DNA from: Cristatella mucedo
Taxonomy: Eukaryota > Bryozoa > Phylactolaemata > Cristatellidae
Reading direction: 5' to 3'
NCBI GenBank assembly: GCA_009760855.2
Contig: WPIO01000043.1
Coordinates: 1,982,001 to 2,046,000, forward strand
DNA: 64,000 nucleotides
In this document: piece after piece, positions 1 through 12,639 of the stretch
Layout of the letters: each line of letters begins with the position of its first letter
How positions within the stretch are numbered: the stretch's first letter is position 1
Notes under the pieces: model-generated
What the model was told of the DNA's origin: nothing
Databases searched by the model: none
Seen by the model: only the letters and a program-made list of their open reading frames with translations
Translations under genes and position numbers: made by a program

Positions 1-280
1 GCGCTCGAGCTCAAACGCGTCGGAGACGCCGCGCCTGGCGGCGTAGCTCTGCCATCGCCTCATGAGGCTGGCCGCTTACCTGCGGCGCTCGTCGGAGCGT
101 CGGCGCGGCGGCGGGCGCCGCAGGTATCGCGGCGGCGAGCGTCGCGGGCAGCTACCTTCCGCGCAGAAGCACATATCGGACCCAAAGGCCAAGCTTGTGC
201 GGCAGCAGCCAGGGAGCACCAGCGACGTTTGTCGTGGGGTCCCTCGCGAAGAAAGAAAAAGGTCTCCCAAAATGGCTCAT
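1..280. other. GC-rich window edge with overlapping open frames
   Basis: This segment is very GC- and CpG-rich and open in several frames. Plus frame 1 is open from the first base to about 280 and has a possible donor (CAG/GTATCG) near 122. On the minus strand an ATG at 61-63 opens a 21-codon frame that runs off the window edge (MRRWQSYAARRG...), preceded by a possible donor (CAG/GTAAGC) near 76-86. None of these translations resembles a family I know. It could be the border of an exon or a CpG-island promoter continuing to the left. No frame can be chosen from this window. Confidence 0.2.
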
Positions 281-306
281 GAGAGAGAGACAGACAGAAA
301 GAGAGG

Positions 307-342
<36 letters not shown>

Positions 343-351
343 AAGAGAGAA

Positions 352-382
<31 letters not shown>

Positions 383-415
383 AAGAGAGAAAGACAGAAA
401 GACAGACAGACAGAG
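281..415. repeat. (GACA)n/(GA)n compound microsatellite
   Basis: An imperfect tandem array of CAGA/GACA tetranucleotides is broken by short GAGA and GAAA runs. Low-complexity open frames rich in Arg/Asp/Gln or Ser/Leu/Cys cross it on both strands. These frames are by-products of the repeat and not genes. Confidence 0.9.
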
Positions 416-1589
416 AGTTGGCAAATGGATACTAGAAAAGATGCGCCTAGTTGGTCTCGGTGAACTAGCCCGAGTCAGAGGTAGTGAAAGTTAGTGCGGC
501 TGAGAGTCGACGCGTTTCGTCGCGAACCAAGTTTTGGAGGAAGAGATCGGATACCACCGCTTCGAACGGACGAAACGAGCTCCCAGCATTTGAACTTCCG
601 GACGGCTGGGGTCAGTGCGAGCGCGCCCGCGCGCGAAGTGCCGCGAGGCCGCGCGTTTGTGAGGAGCGGCTCTTGCAGTCAGAGCTACTTTCGATACCGT
701 TGAAACGCTCATTATCGCGGCGTTTGAAATTATACGGCTGAATCATTCCGCTAAGCGCGGTTTCATCGCCGGTCGCGGTTAGCCGGTTCCGGTCGGTGGC
801 GCTCGGTCGCATCTGTCAGCGCAGTTTATCGAGATGACGAAGCGCTCTCCTCGCTTTGCTCGACGCGCAACGCAAAGCCTCGGGCGACCGGCGTCGGCGC
901 GCACGACGGGGGGCGCACGTCAGTAGCGAGACGGCAGCGTCTCTCGCGACAGGCCATTCTCTAGCGCCAGTCGGCAACCTCGGCAGCGTCAGCCGGCCGA
1001 CGGCCTCTTCAGCGTCCAGCGACGCGTTAGAGCGGCGAAAAAATAGCGGCGGCAAAGCGACAAATCAATACGTTTCGCGGCGACGATTAAATCATATTTT
1101 TTATTTAACCTTTTTCTTTCCCGCCCTGATCTGTTTGCGCTGCAACGAGCAAACATTTAACAAAACAGCGAGCGTAATGGCATTTGTTTAATAGGGGTAA
1201 TTGATATTATTAGCCTGTCAAATAGCGATAACAATGAAAGCGGGTCGTCGCGACGGACGAGCGCGCAAATCCTCAAACAGCGCCGGCTAGTCGCCGCTGG
1301 CACTAGAAAAGCGACACGACGCTGACATGTGCTGCGAGAGTCGTCCAATTTGTACGCCAAATGGCAGAAGCCTCGTGTAGGAGTAGCTTGCAAATTCGGG
1401 CGGGCGAGAAAACCCAGGGCCGCTTCCGCCGCTGCCACCACCGGAAGCGACTCGCGTCCGCTCGAGAGCATCGAGCGCAAGCGCACTCGAGCGGATCGTA
1501 GCCTCGATGCATTCAGCGCAGAGATAAGGCGGAAAGCTAAAAGCTGATGGCCGTTTCAGCCGATTCAGCTGCCTCGTTTGCATTTGGCA
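416..1589. other. GC-rich stretch without recognisable gene
   Basis: CpG-rich down to about 1060 and mixed afterwards. Several open frames of 60-110 codons overlap on both strands, all Arg/Ser/Ala-rich, as expected where stop codons are rare because of base composition. No domain, splice-consistent exon chain or repeat family was recognised. Confidence 0.4.
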
Positions 1590-1712
1590 GACGACCCTTA
1601 GCGGCTATGACCATCGCTTGCACTGGAAAGTATAGGAAGGCCCACTGCAGGACTCGAACCTACGACCTTGGTCGTGAAGAGCGAGCACCTTACCTGTTTG
1701 CTACGACCCAAA
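1590..1712 (-). mobile_element. SINE1 copy (tRNA-derived), diverged
   Basis: Read on the minus strand, this segment has a tRNA-like B box (the plus strand shows GGACTCGAACC) preceded by the GACCTTGGTCGTG segment typical of SINE1 here. It is followed by the SINE1 body (TGCAAGCGATGGTCATAGCC). It matches the better-preserved copies at 14767-14935, 15891-16058, 48335-48504 and 61481-61651. The AAATCAGCTAG terminus is not clearly preserved. Confidence 0.6.
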
Positions 1713-2869
1713 GAAGTGTAGATACGGCACTTTACCCCCGACCACAGTGCGGACACATAGCTAGCAATCGCAAGTCGACGCAGTGGCTCAGGTGACGCAT
1801 AGCGGAAAATCCGCGCGACTAATGCATATTAGCTAGCAGCACCAGTGGACTGTTCATTCTTACAGAGCAAGGCTGAACGGGGAAAAGGGAAAAGGATACG
1901 ACCTCCTGCCCCCTCTCGCGGCGCCGCCCGCTTAGACGCGGTCCGCCGCGCGCGTCGCTTTCGCACGAGCTCAGCTCCTCTCTCGCGCGAGTCTCCCCAG
2001 ACGAGGAATCCAAAGCTGCTAAAATAAAATTGCCTAGGCGAACGTCAACCTACCGCCGGCTTTGGCGTAATGTGATGCCCCTATTATACTCTGGTATTTG
2101 CTCTGCATGAACTTTGAGTTTCGCCGGCGCACCTTGCCTGCGTCGCCTTTACGGCCACTACTAAGCCCAACTTAAAATGTTGTCAATGCCAAGGGTTCAC
2201 TATATTTGTGAATGCATACATTTCTTTTGCCAGGCGACGATTGATGGTCATGGGTTTGACTTCCGAAGACGCGACGCAAAATCCTCCACGATTTGCTAGT
2301 GCTGCAATATCCTGTCGGGATATTCTTTGCGAGCTACAGCATCCGGCTGAAGGTTGAGGCCAAGTCACTGTTCTGTTGTCCGCAGATCGATAACGAGCTG
2401 CCTTGCTATTTCCTACGTTGATGCCGCTTAGCGCCGCTTACATTGGCTTGGTTTCTAACTCTTGGCGGTCCCTCTGCGGTTTGGTTTTTCTCTCTGGCCG
2501 TGTGATCAACTCTTATCGTCGGATTTGTTGTTTACAGCAAGTAAACTGAGAAGTTCCAGCATCGTCGATTACATCACTGGCTTTCCTTCAGGCTATTTAG
2601 ACCATTTGGATAGTGCAGCAATTTCTTATTCTCTATGGCCCCGTCTCGGGTCACTCAACTGACGCAGCGTGTCGACGAGTGATCCTTACACGATTCAATC
2701 TCCGAGTTCGTGTTTAAATCATTCTTATCTGCCGCTGTGCGACTAGGGAGTCTCAGTTCTTCTGTGAGCCTTATCGTGTTATTTTTTTTGTTCTCGTCCA
2801 GTAGCAGGTTTGTACGGATGGACGCACACATGAACACACAAAGACGCGGACATGCATTCGCGCAGCAGG
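1713..2869. other. unannotated spacer
   Basis: Mixed-composition DNA with only short chance open frames. I see no repeat family, RNA gene or exon-like segment in it. Confidence 0.4.
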
Positions 2870-3830
2870 TTACGTGTTTCGGTTGAGTACCGCCAAATTG
2901 CCTGCAGAGGCTACGCCCAGTTTTAGACGCAACGCGAGGGCGGCCAGGAAATTGAGCCGAAAGCTGCCCCCAAAAATACGCCGGAGTTTGTCAATAATCA
3001 TCTTGACAGCAAGTGGCCCTGTGGGGCGGGGAAGGGCACAGCAACGTTCGCTCTTCACGCCCGACCCAGGTCACAAATTCTCGGGCGCAGCTCCACGCGC
3101 GGCAGCCGTACCGAGCGCGGCGACGAACCGATAGCAAAGCTTCGTCGGCGGCCCGGTGCGACCGAGAGCGAGCGCGAGCCGGGCGGACGCGAGGCGAGGA
3201 TCGCGCGAGCCAGGCGGGAATGCGCGCCCGGAGGCATTCGAGCGTCGCGCGCGCCCGCTCCGGAGGTGGCGCCGTCGGACGGCGGCACTTCGACGTGCGC
3301 CCGGCGGAAGGAGACGGGTCGGGCCAACCGCTCTCGTTCGCTTTCGGCGAACGTGCGTCTCGCTGCGTCAAAAACCTACCGCCGGCCGGTTGCGGCAATT
3401 CGCCCGGCGAGCAGCTTCGAGGAGCGGTCGCTCGCTCCGCGCGTCCTTACCAGCGTCGTCCGCAGTGAAGGGGGCCGCTGCCCTGGCCGGTGCACCCAAA
3501 AGGGAGTCGATCGTGAACGCCATGGCCACGCCTCACTGGACGGCGCCGCGCCTAAGCTGGCCGCTGGCTACGCCCGTGCCGGTCGCCGCAGAGCTTTTCG
3601 AGCGTCCGCAGTTTCAGCCTGCGGCCGCTGCAGACGACTGAGCGTGGGATCTCGCAGACAGCGCGCCTAAATACGGCGATGACCTGCGCCGCTGGTCATG
3701 TGACGTGTGCCGTGCCCGCCCACCGGGCCATTCTGGCGACTTACGCCTACGGGCTGCCGTAAGTGGTCGGCCCGCGGTAAGGCGCCGGCCGCACGAGTGA
3801 CCGGCTCTTCGCCAAAACGCGCGCGAAGAG
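2870..3830. promoter_or_regulatory. CpG-rich island, possible promoter
   Basis: This is strongly GC- and CpG-rich, with overlapping open frames up to 161 codons on both strands (for example 3156-3641). All are Arg/Ala/Ser-rich and mutually overlapping, so they look compositional. A perfect GTCATGTGAC E-box/M-box palindrome lies at 3695-3704, immediately followed by a TGACGTG-type half site. The combination suggests a CpG-island promoter. No downstream exon was recognised on either strand. Confidence 0.3.
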
Positions 3831-4054
3831 TGACGTTTTCGCGGCCGCGTTGCGGATGCGGAACGCCATAACTGTTTGCGTAATTCGCTGGCTAGCCGCT
3901 ATGCCGTAAACCACTCAAAAAGTCGTGGACCGCATTAGGAGTCCGTTTGGATATTGAGCAGCAAAACTAGGCGCCCATTGAGACTGGAACCGTAGTCACG
4001 TTGTTGCACTGATCCTGGTCGAGCAGTGGGACTTGCAATAGTAGCAGTGATAAC

Positions 4055-4140
4055 TTGAATATACATTTGTATAGCACCGTGGGGATAACTCAATCTCTAT
4101 CCAGCCGCTCCACGTATGCCGTGGGGCTCGAGCCCGCAAC
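4055..4140 (-). mobile_element. SINE2 fragment
   Basis: On the minus strand this fragment carries the SINE2 B box (plus strand: GGGGCTCGAGCCCGC) followed by the shared tail (plus strand: TATAGCACC...AACTCAATCTCTATCCAGCCGCT), the LINE-A-type hairpin in diverged form. The tRNA-like 5' part with the A box is missing. Confidence 0.6.
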
Positions 4141-4467
4141 GCCCGTTCATCGAATGCATTGTTGAAAAGCTACGTACATGCTTCTTCGTGGCGTGCTTCG
4201 AACGGACAGAGCGACTCGGCTGCTTCTTCCATAAAGACCAGTTTCACAATGCACAACAAGTGCAGAACATCTGCATTGGACTAAGAGGGGGAAGTATTTG
4301 CCCCGAGCGAGAAAAGATTTCTCAGCGATTCCGTTAGTTATCGTCAAGCACAGCGAGCTAGAGCTCAAATTGCTTGCAGAGCCTATAGGAAATATGTTTA
4401 GGGTTGCTTTTAATGATATATAATGCAGGATTGATGAAGTGATAAGACTACTTAACAGCTTTGCTTT

Positions 4468-4580
4468 GCATAGTTCCCTAAGAGAGCTGAATCACTTATC
4501 ATGCGCTTCTCATGTGATGCAAGTCTCGAGCCCATGACCTCGGTCGTCAAAGGCGAGGACTTCAACCAATGGACCAAGCC
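4468..4580 (-). mobile_element. SINE2 copy, diverged
   Basis: It contains the minus-strand SINE2 landmarks: a tail derivative (CTAAGAGAGCTGAATCAC), the B box region (TCTCGAGCCCATGACCTC) and the tRNA-like 5' portion reaching AACCAATGGACCAAG. It is more diverged than the copies at 32838 and 42108. Confidence 0.5.
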
Positions 4581-6325
4581 AGAGATACAAAGTTAGCAAT
4601 AAATTGTCAGCTTTTTTTATCGTCACTCGATTTAAGAAAGATGTATGCCATTGGTTGTGCGACTGTCAGTAATATGTGCAGCAACTTACTACAGAGAGGG
4701 CAGAAGGGCAATGACAGGGTAGAAGGCACGGACGTACTAAACCACCAGTACAGCTGAGTGCTGTCTGCATACAATTAAAGCTTGTATTTTGCTTGGCGAT
4801 TACACCGGTAGGGTGAGAACATGCGATGAAAGATGTGGAACAAGCGTAGGTCCCGGAATACCTGGTACTTTAAAAACTCCGTAGATGGCCGCTTCCCGTT
4901 GATGTCAATGCTCTCAAATCTCCCACCGAGATCGGACATAACGATTTCGCAGTGCAGCACCAATAATGCCCAAGGAAGATAAGAGGTGCTTAAGAATGAC
5001 GTGGTAATTAAATGTACTGGAGTCTGCCGAAAATATCCAGAAAAACAGGCAGATAAGAATCTTCTTCAATATTCAATATCCTGAGACGGTTGACACACAC
5101 TCTCAACGGTACTGACTAGTCGGCTGTGTGATGAACTCCAGGAGCTGACTGGGGTTAATTCACTGGACTGAGGTTATCGTTTAAGAGTTCGGCTGATTTG
5201 CTACTACTCGTTCCGACGTCTTTAACAGGAAGGGCAGTAGGAAGAATGGGCAAAAGTTGCATAAATACCCAGCCCTAATGTTGCGTTACTAGTGAATGGC
5301 TCAGAGACAGTCTTTTTTAAAAGTGCTAGGCCAAGGCCTGGGGTGAAGAATGCATTTATCATGTTACTTACGAAGGGCGGCAGCATGTCGTTGAATGTAG
5401 AAGGACGTTAGTACCTATAGGGTCTATAAGAGAACCTCTTTTATTTTTCAACTGAGAGATGAACATCAAGACGACAGTCACTAGTAGCTCGCTTAAAGAT
5501 GGACATTGAGGTACCGCAAGGAATTAGGGAGAAGATTGTAGTGTGAATGCCCCTGATGAAGAGGAGTCTAACGGGCATGTTGGTGTGAGAATTGACTTTC
5601 TGATCTTATTTATCTAGCTAACTAAAAAGCCGCAGAGGCAATCCGGCATATCACCACTGTCCTTACTAGCCACGGTGTTTCCTCGGAGGAGATAGAGGGT
5701 TGATAGATTGTCGACAGTAGCATATTTTGAGGGTGCCTTTCTTTCGATGTTTTCTATAAGCTATACTTTAACTTAGCTACAGATGAATCAGTGTGATATA
5801 AATTAGTCATCGTATCACAGTAGACAGTCAGTCCTGATCTTTTGAACACTTCAACAAGCTTAGGCTTCGTAGCTTGACAAGTGGAATGTCTGCCTTAAGC
5901 CATAGACTATCCGGGTGGCTTGCTGAGTAAACCCGTACATTTGTATCCAACAGGGTCAAAGACTGCCAGGCCGCACGCAATTGTTCGTGCCTTGGTATGA
6001 CTTAACAAAAGTGATTTGCAAGCACGCTGCAAGCGCTTCGGCACATCGTAGGGCTAACCATCGACTCGGTTAGTAACGATCGTCAGCGTACGTCATTGTC
6101 CATTTGCATCAACTCATGCTCAGATGCTCTGGCCTGCTTTCTTTCCTTTCTCAAATCTCTGTCTCTCTCTAAAGTTCTCAGTAGGTATGTTGGTTTACTT
6201 TTCGCTTTTCACACTTTTATTTGTTTACTTTCACTCCCAAATACATTTTCTTGCCCCCTTCTTTCTTTCTCCGTCTCTCTCGTTTAATCTTTATCCCTAA
6301 GTCAGTTCCGCTTATTCCCATACTA
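4581..6325. other. unannotated spacer
   Basis: Mixed-composition DNA with no open frame over about 65 codons. No repeat, RNA or exon was recognised. The last 200 bases become pyrimidine-rich toward the microsatellite. Confidence 0.4.
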
Positions 6326-6501
6326 TCTCTCGTTCTCTCTCTTTCTCTCTCCCTCTCTCTCTCTCTCTCGCTCGCTCTCGCTCTCCCTCCCTCTCTCTCT
6401 CTCTCTCTCTCAGTCAATCTCTCTCAGCACTCTATCTTTTCTCCTCATTGTGAATTATCTTTATTGCAATCTTGACGTGTACACATTTATTTAAATATCG
6501 C

Positions 6502-6595
<94 letters not shown>
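6326..6595. repeat. (CT)n microsatellite cluster
   Basis: An imperfect CT-rich block (about 6326-6424) and a nearly pure (CT)n tract (6505-6595) are separated by about 80 bases. Leu/Ser and Glu/Arg open frames through it are artefacts. Confidence 0.95.
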
Positions 6596-6597
<2 letters not shown>

Positions 6598-6599
6598 GC

Positions 6600-7799
6600 C
6601 ATTTTCTCCTCAGTCCTTATGCTCAGCCGCGGCCACTTTCCGCAGTCACACGGGACCTGAGTTCCCAGCACGTGCCGATTTCCGGCGCCGCGCAAAACGT
6701 CGTAGACCAAGCGGAAACAAGCTGCAGCACTCGCTGTAGCGAAGGCTCATTAATGGCAATGACTTGCTTTGCCCTATTCACGAGACCGGAGATTGGATAT
6801 TCGCGCGCGAATACCACTCGGTTGGACAATCTCTAGCTTAACACGGCGCTCGCGAGCCAACTCCGCCATTGAGCTCGCTAGCGCCACCATTAAACGGCCG
6901 CCATTGGCCTGCGATCTGGACGCTCGAAGCGTGGGCACTCGAGCGCGTGCCAGTCGGAGCCGCCTAAGTGCGTCCAATTACCGACTACGAGCGCCGCCTT
7001 TCCGCTGCATCTTAGCTACCGATCGACGCCACTCGGCAGCCCGCTCGCATCGCGCGCACGAGTCAGCAGGATGCGTGAGCAATCGGGAACGAGTTACCGC
7101 GACGTAAGCGGGCGTAGCTTTTCGAATGGCCTATCTCCGGTGCATCGATCGAGCGAACGGCGCCCGACGGTGCGGAGCTGCCAATCAATCGTCGCCGTGG
7201 CCGCCGCCGCCGCCGCCGCTTTGGCATCGGAGCCGGCGTGGACAGCCGCGGTGACGATTGAGCGGGCTGCGCGGTACGAGCGAGAGCGTCCTACCCTTGC
7301 CGAGAGCTCAGACGGACGCTGGCGCTCTCACTGGCGTGGCGTCACGCTCGACGCTCGATCCATTGGCGCACTCCTGCATAAGCTCACCCATCGGAAAGAG
7401 CTGTTGATACCGGTCGCGCCACAAGTTCCTGCTACTCCGAGTCGCCCTGAAGGCTTCGCATCCTTTGATCCTTTGACGAACTTGCGGTTCGTCGGCACCT
7501 ATAGCCTAGAAGCATCAACTGAGGGGCACGAGGAAAATCTCCAAAAATTTGAGTAATTATAAAGCAGCTAAAACTCGCCGACTACTTACAACCTTTTTCT
7601 GCGTCCGAGTGAACCTTTCCATTTCGCTTACGCTGAGACTGCATGCATTGTAAGCACTAGCTATTTGATAATAACTCTAAGTAATGTGTATAGCACCGCA
7701 AGAAGCTAAATATCTTTCCAGGAAAATTTCATGTGCTTCAAAGAAAGCGTGTCGTTTGGTTAGTGCATGCACGCATAAGAGCGCAAATGATAGCTCACA
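6600..7799. other. GC-rich island (6840-7450) and flank without recognised gene
   Basis: The island has overlapping frames. The longest, 7071-7556 plus, encodes an Ala-run-containing protein of 161 residues with no recognisable motif. The frame depends on a GCC-repeat near 7200-7218. No splice-consistent neighbours were found. A promoter-type CpG island is as likely as coding sequence. Confidence 0.3.
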
Positions 7800-8218
7800 C
7801 TGACGCAGCTAATTCTTTGAGAAGCAAATAGCGTTTTAGCTTCTTTTCGAATATTGTCCAGTTATCTATTGCCTTGAAGACAGTCGTAATTAAGTTCCTG
7901 GCTTCTTGAGCACACCAAACCCAGGCGTGGTCTCAACCGGATTCGAGGTTCTCTCTAGGAACAGCTAAATGACCGGATTCAGACGAAGCGGCGGTCATAT
8001 ACGAAGCTGGTTTGAAATTATTTCCAAGGCGCTGGACCGAAGCAAGAGTGTGAAGGACCCAAAGAGCGTGTAAAAAATGTCTAAAAGTTGAGACACAGCC
8101 TAAAGCAGTGCCATTGCATGCCATTGAGAAGTGGTATAGAATTATTTTAACTGGAATGCTTATAGCAGACATACCTAGCCACTGAGTTTTGAAGCAACTG
8201 AAAACTCTCTGTTGCATA
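7800..8218 (-). mobile_element. ancient LINE-A-like fragment
   Basis: On the plus strand the order of landmarks matches the antisense of LINE-A: TTTTTAGTTCTTTTTAAA-like, then AGTTCCTGGCTT..TTGAGCA, then ACAGCTAAATGA, then AAGGACCCAAAGAGCGTG. Similarity is weak and the frame is broken. It corresponds to the C-terminal end of the reverse-transcriptase ORF. Confidence 0.35.
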
Positions 8219-8243
8219 AGCCGGAAGACCTGTGAACAGCGAG

Positions 8244-8341
8244 AATAATAATAATAATAAAACTAATCACATCTTATAAAGTGCCCTCAGGAAAATAATC
8301 TATTTCTAGGCACTTTACATTTGCTGCAAAAAAGAAATGCG
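8244..8341 (-). mobile_element. LINE-A 3' tail (solo)
   Basis: A short (TAA)n run is followed by the antisense of the LINE-A terminal hairpin (AAAGTGCCCTCAGG..TAATCTATTTCTAGGCACTTTAC) and the TTTGCTGCAAA motif. It is a severely 5'-truncated insertion, or the end of the fragment just upstream. Confidence 0.75.
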
Positions 8342-10082
<1,741 letters not shown>

Positions 10083-11199
10083 CAGTGGCCATTTTCCATC
10101 GCAGGTCTTCCGCTTGTGGCGCTGAGTATCGGACAAGCGCGTAGTGCAGCGCCGCGGTGACCGTGAGACTTCAGTGTCGCACGAGCGACGCGAGTCTGTT
10201 GCTCTTCGCCATAGCTTTCGTCGCCACATCGGCGTGGCTGCCGTCCAAGCCGGCTCAATGGTGGCGCATGCGCGTGTCATTGCAACTCCGCACGTTCTGA
10301 CTTACGGCTGTAAAGGCAGCACCCGTCCTGCAAGTGTTGGCCTTAAGAAAAAAAGCGATCGGACCAGTTTTCCGACTGGCGGACCGCTTCCTCAGGAGCT
10401 CGGCAGCGCCTTAAAGTAAAGTAAGTGAAGTGCGTCTATTTAAGCAGGGTCAGATTCCGTAGCAACATTTGTCGACGGCTGCCTGGACTGGCTGCCCAAT
10501 GAGTCAAAATTGGTTTTGAAGAAGATGTTCGCATGGCCAAACGACAACCGGCACCAAGAAAACCCTTTGCCGACATGTAGTAGAACCACTGACTACAAAG
10601 GAAAGCAGGCGAATGGTGGGAACGGATTTAAATGCAAATCAAGAGCAAAGGACGGAGTAACAGTCAGCAGAAGCAGGCCAGATGAAATTTTGAGCAGGCA
10701 CACGAGAAAGATGCACAGCTGGAGGTCAATGTGCTTTGGTGCTAGGCGTTCTTTAGTGCTACTGGCGCGGGAACAATGAACCATTTGCCTGCCAATTTTG
10801 ATTGGTCCTACTCCGGATACTAGCTCTCGGCCAACAAGTTCTCAACCTTCTTCAGTGAGACAACTGTATATATTCGTGCCTCAACAAGCTTCCCTCTAAA
10901 GCAAGTGTTCAGTCAAAGTCTGTGACCAGCATTTTATTCTGCAATCGAATAGTCCACTGTGAGAAAGACTACTAAAAAGAGCTCGTTACCTGAAAACTGC
11001 ATGCCGTCGCCTCTGTGGTCTTCACCGGCAGAAAAACACGATCTATCCATATGTCTAGTTTTTGGTGCTTCTCTAGATAACGGGGTAGCTGCAAAGTCTT
11101 CTCAGCAAGTCAGAGCTCAGACGCTAGGCAGCTGCAACCTCCACACTCCCTTTGTGCTGCGTGAGTTACGCACAGCGAAGCAAGACCGGAAAGTTCGGG
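10083..11199. other. spacer with small GC-rich start
   Basis: 10090-10400 is GC-rich with several overlapping frames, and the remainder is mixed. No conserved domain, splice chain or repeat family was recognised. Confidence 0.35.
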
Positions 11200-11950
11200 C
11201 AGTGTGCTAGCTCAGCCTCGCTCGTCAGCATTCGCCGACTCGCGATCTGGCTCAGTCGGCGATAAAGCAGGCTCATTTTTCTTCGGTCCGCACCATTTGC
11301 TGCTTCCTGCAGTCGGCGAACGCTCAACAGCGGACGCGGGCGTGAAAATGGCCACAGAAGTACCGCTGCACAGCTGAGGCCAGTAGGCGGCGACAGCAGT
11401 CGGGTGAGCGTAGCCGTCACCGGAAGCGCTCGTTGCCGGAAGCCCGCACGGTGCACTCGGGCTGCGCCTCTTCTCCTGCAGCGAGCTCTCTCGAGGCGCG
11501 CTAACGCTGAGCCGCGCAGACATTCGATACAGAATGAACGGGACAAACAGAGGTGAAGTGCGCGAGTGGATTCCCAGCGCGCCGACCGTGGCGAACTGTT
11601 GACCGTGCGGTTAGCTTGAATTTGTCGAGGATTGACGCGCTCGAGGCACTTAGCTCACCGGGGCCGCCGCCGCGGCGGCCCCGGTTGAACGCAGACCAAG
11701 TGGCGCAGCCAATTAGCGCCGGCGCTTGCCAGAGCGGATTCGCCGCCACTCCCTCCCCCCCCCCATGACAAAAGCCACGCTCCCAAGCTGAGACGAGCGC
11801 CGTCGCCGCCGCGCGCGGCGACGTGTCGCCGACGCGTCGTCGGCGAGATCGTTGAGCCGCCCGGCGACGCACTGGCGTCTGAGCTTTGCCGCGGTTCGGC
11901 TTTCGTCTGGCGGAAGCGGCTTCAGTTTCAAAGCGAATCTCTCTATCTAG
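11200..11950. promoter_or_regulatory. CpG island with strong GC palindromes
   Basis: This CpG-rich block contains a 14-bp-arm inverted repeat at 11657-11685 (arm ACCGGGGCCGCCGC, one-base centre). Further GC palindromes lie between 11801 and 11850, for example TCGCCGAC/GTCGGCGA. About 11505-11735 has a diverged second copy at 15280-15478. Frames on both strands overlap and are Arg/Ala-rich, so none is called. It may be a promoter/first-exon island or an unknown GC-rich repeat. Confidence 0.35.
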
Positions 11951-12168
11951 CATAGCCTCTCAAATCTAGCTGCGAAAGTAATCGAATCTCTCCATCTAGC
12001 TACGCCTAGGGATCGCGGTGCCCACACCTTATGACTACGGTCGCTGGTTCGACCCTGCAGTCTGCAGCAGATTGCAGCAGACTGCAGCAGATCATACTTT
12101 ACGCCCTCGGTGAAGGAGGGTAACTGCTTTGAATCCCTTTCTTCTGCCATGCGTGAAATAAGCTGCTG

Positions 12169-12500
12169 TGTCATGTAATGTCATGTAATGTCATGTAATG
12201 TCATGTAATGTAATGTAGTGTAATTTATCTCCGTCTGTAATTCCAAAAAGTCATAAAGACCACGTGGGTGTTACGCACGAGAGTTTTGTGTAGCGCACTC
12301 ACAGCCTAAGCGGCTTTCGGTACGCATTCGGTAGCCAACAGACTTCGTCTCACGCAACAAAGAGAAAGGGAGAAGCACTGCAGAGTCAGGAGAGCAGTGT
12401 AGGTGCAGTGAGTGGCATGGAAGTAGCAGCTCAGGACCGCTAAAAAGGGATGAGCCGTAGTCGGCAGCAGGAGAGTAGTGATCGTTGCGTATCCGGATCC
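12169..12500 (-). mobile_element. LINE-B 3' end with (TTACA)n-type tail
   Basis: This is the reference copy of LINE-B in this window. Read on the minus strand, a unique 3' UTR (plus strand landmarks GCGGCTTTCGGTACGCATTC, GTAGCCAACAGACTTC, GGGTGTTACGCACGAGAG) runs into TTACAGACGGAGATAAATTA and then a tandem TTACA/TGACAT tail at 12169-12220. The same 3' UTR recurs at 44231-44602, 61261-61868 and the right window edge. Similarity may continue weakly to about 12640. Confidence 0.7.
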
Positions 12501-12639
12501 ACTTCTTTACAGAGAGCTCGGGATAGCAAGCGCTCGGTCGCTGAGAACGCCGCTGGCTGGATCTCTCGATGCGATCCAAGAGCAGTTCAGAGCGAGCGAG
12601 AAAGAGTCCAAGGTGTGAGACGGAGTTGGCAGGACCAAT

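Noticed and set aside
62-494. Arg-rich open frames through the first 500 bases
   Set aside because: Half of each frame is the GACA microsatellite. Several overlapping frames are equally open.
3013-3670. Overlapping frames of 134-161 codons
   Set aside because: The same bases are open on both strands because GC-rich DNA lacks stops. The products are Arg/Ala/Ser-rich with no motif and no splice partners.
7071-7556. 161-codon frame with an Ala run
   Set aside because: Non-repetitive, but without a recognisable domain, splice context or poly(A) signal. The Ala run is a GCC repeat.
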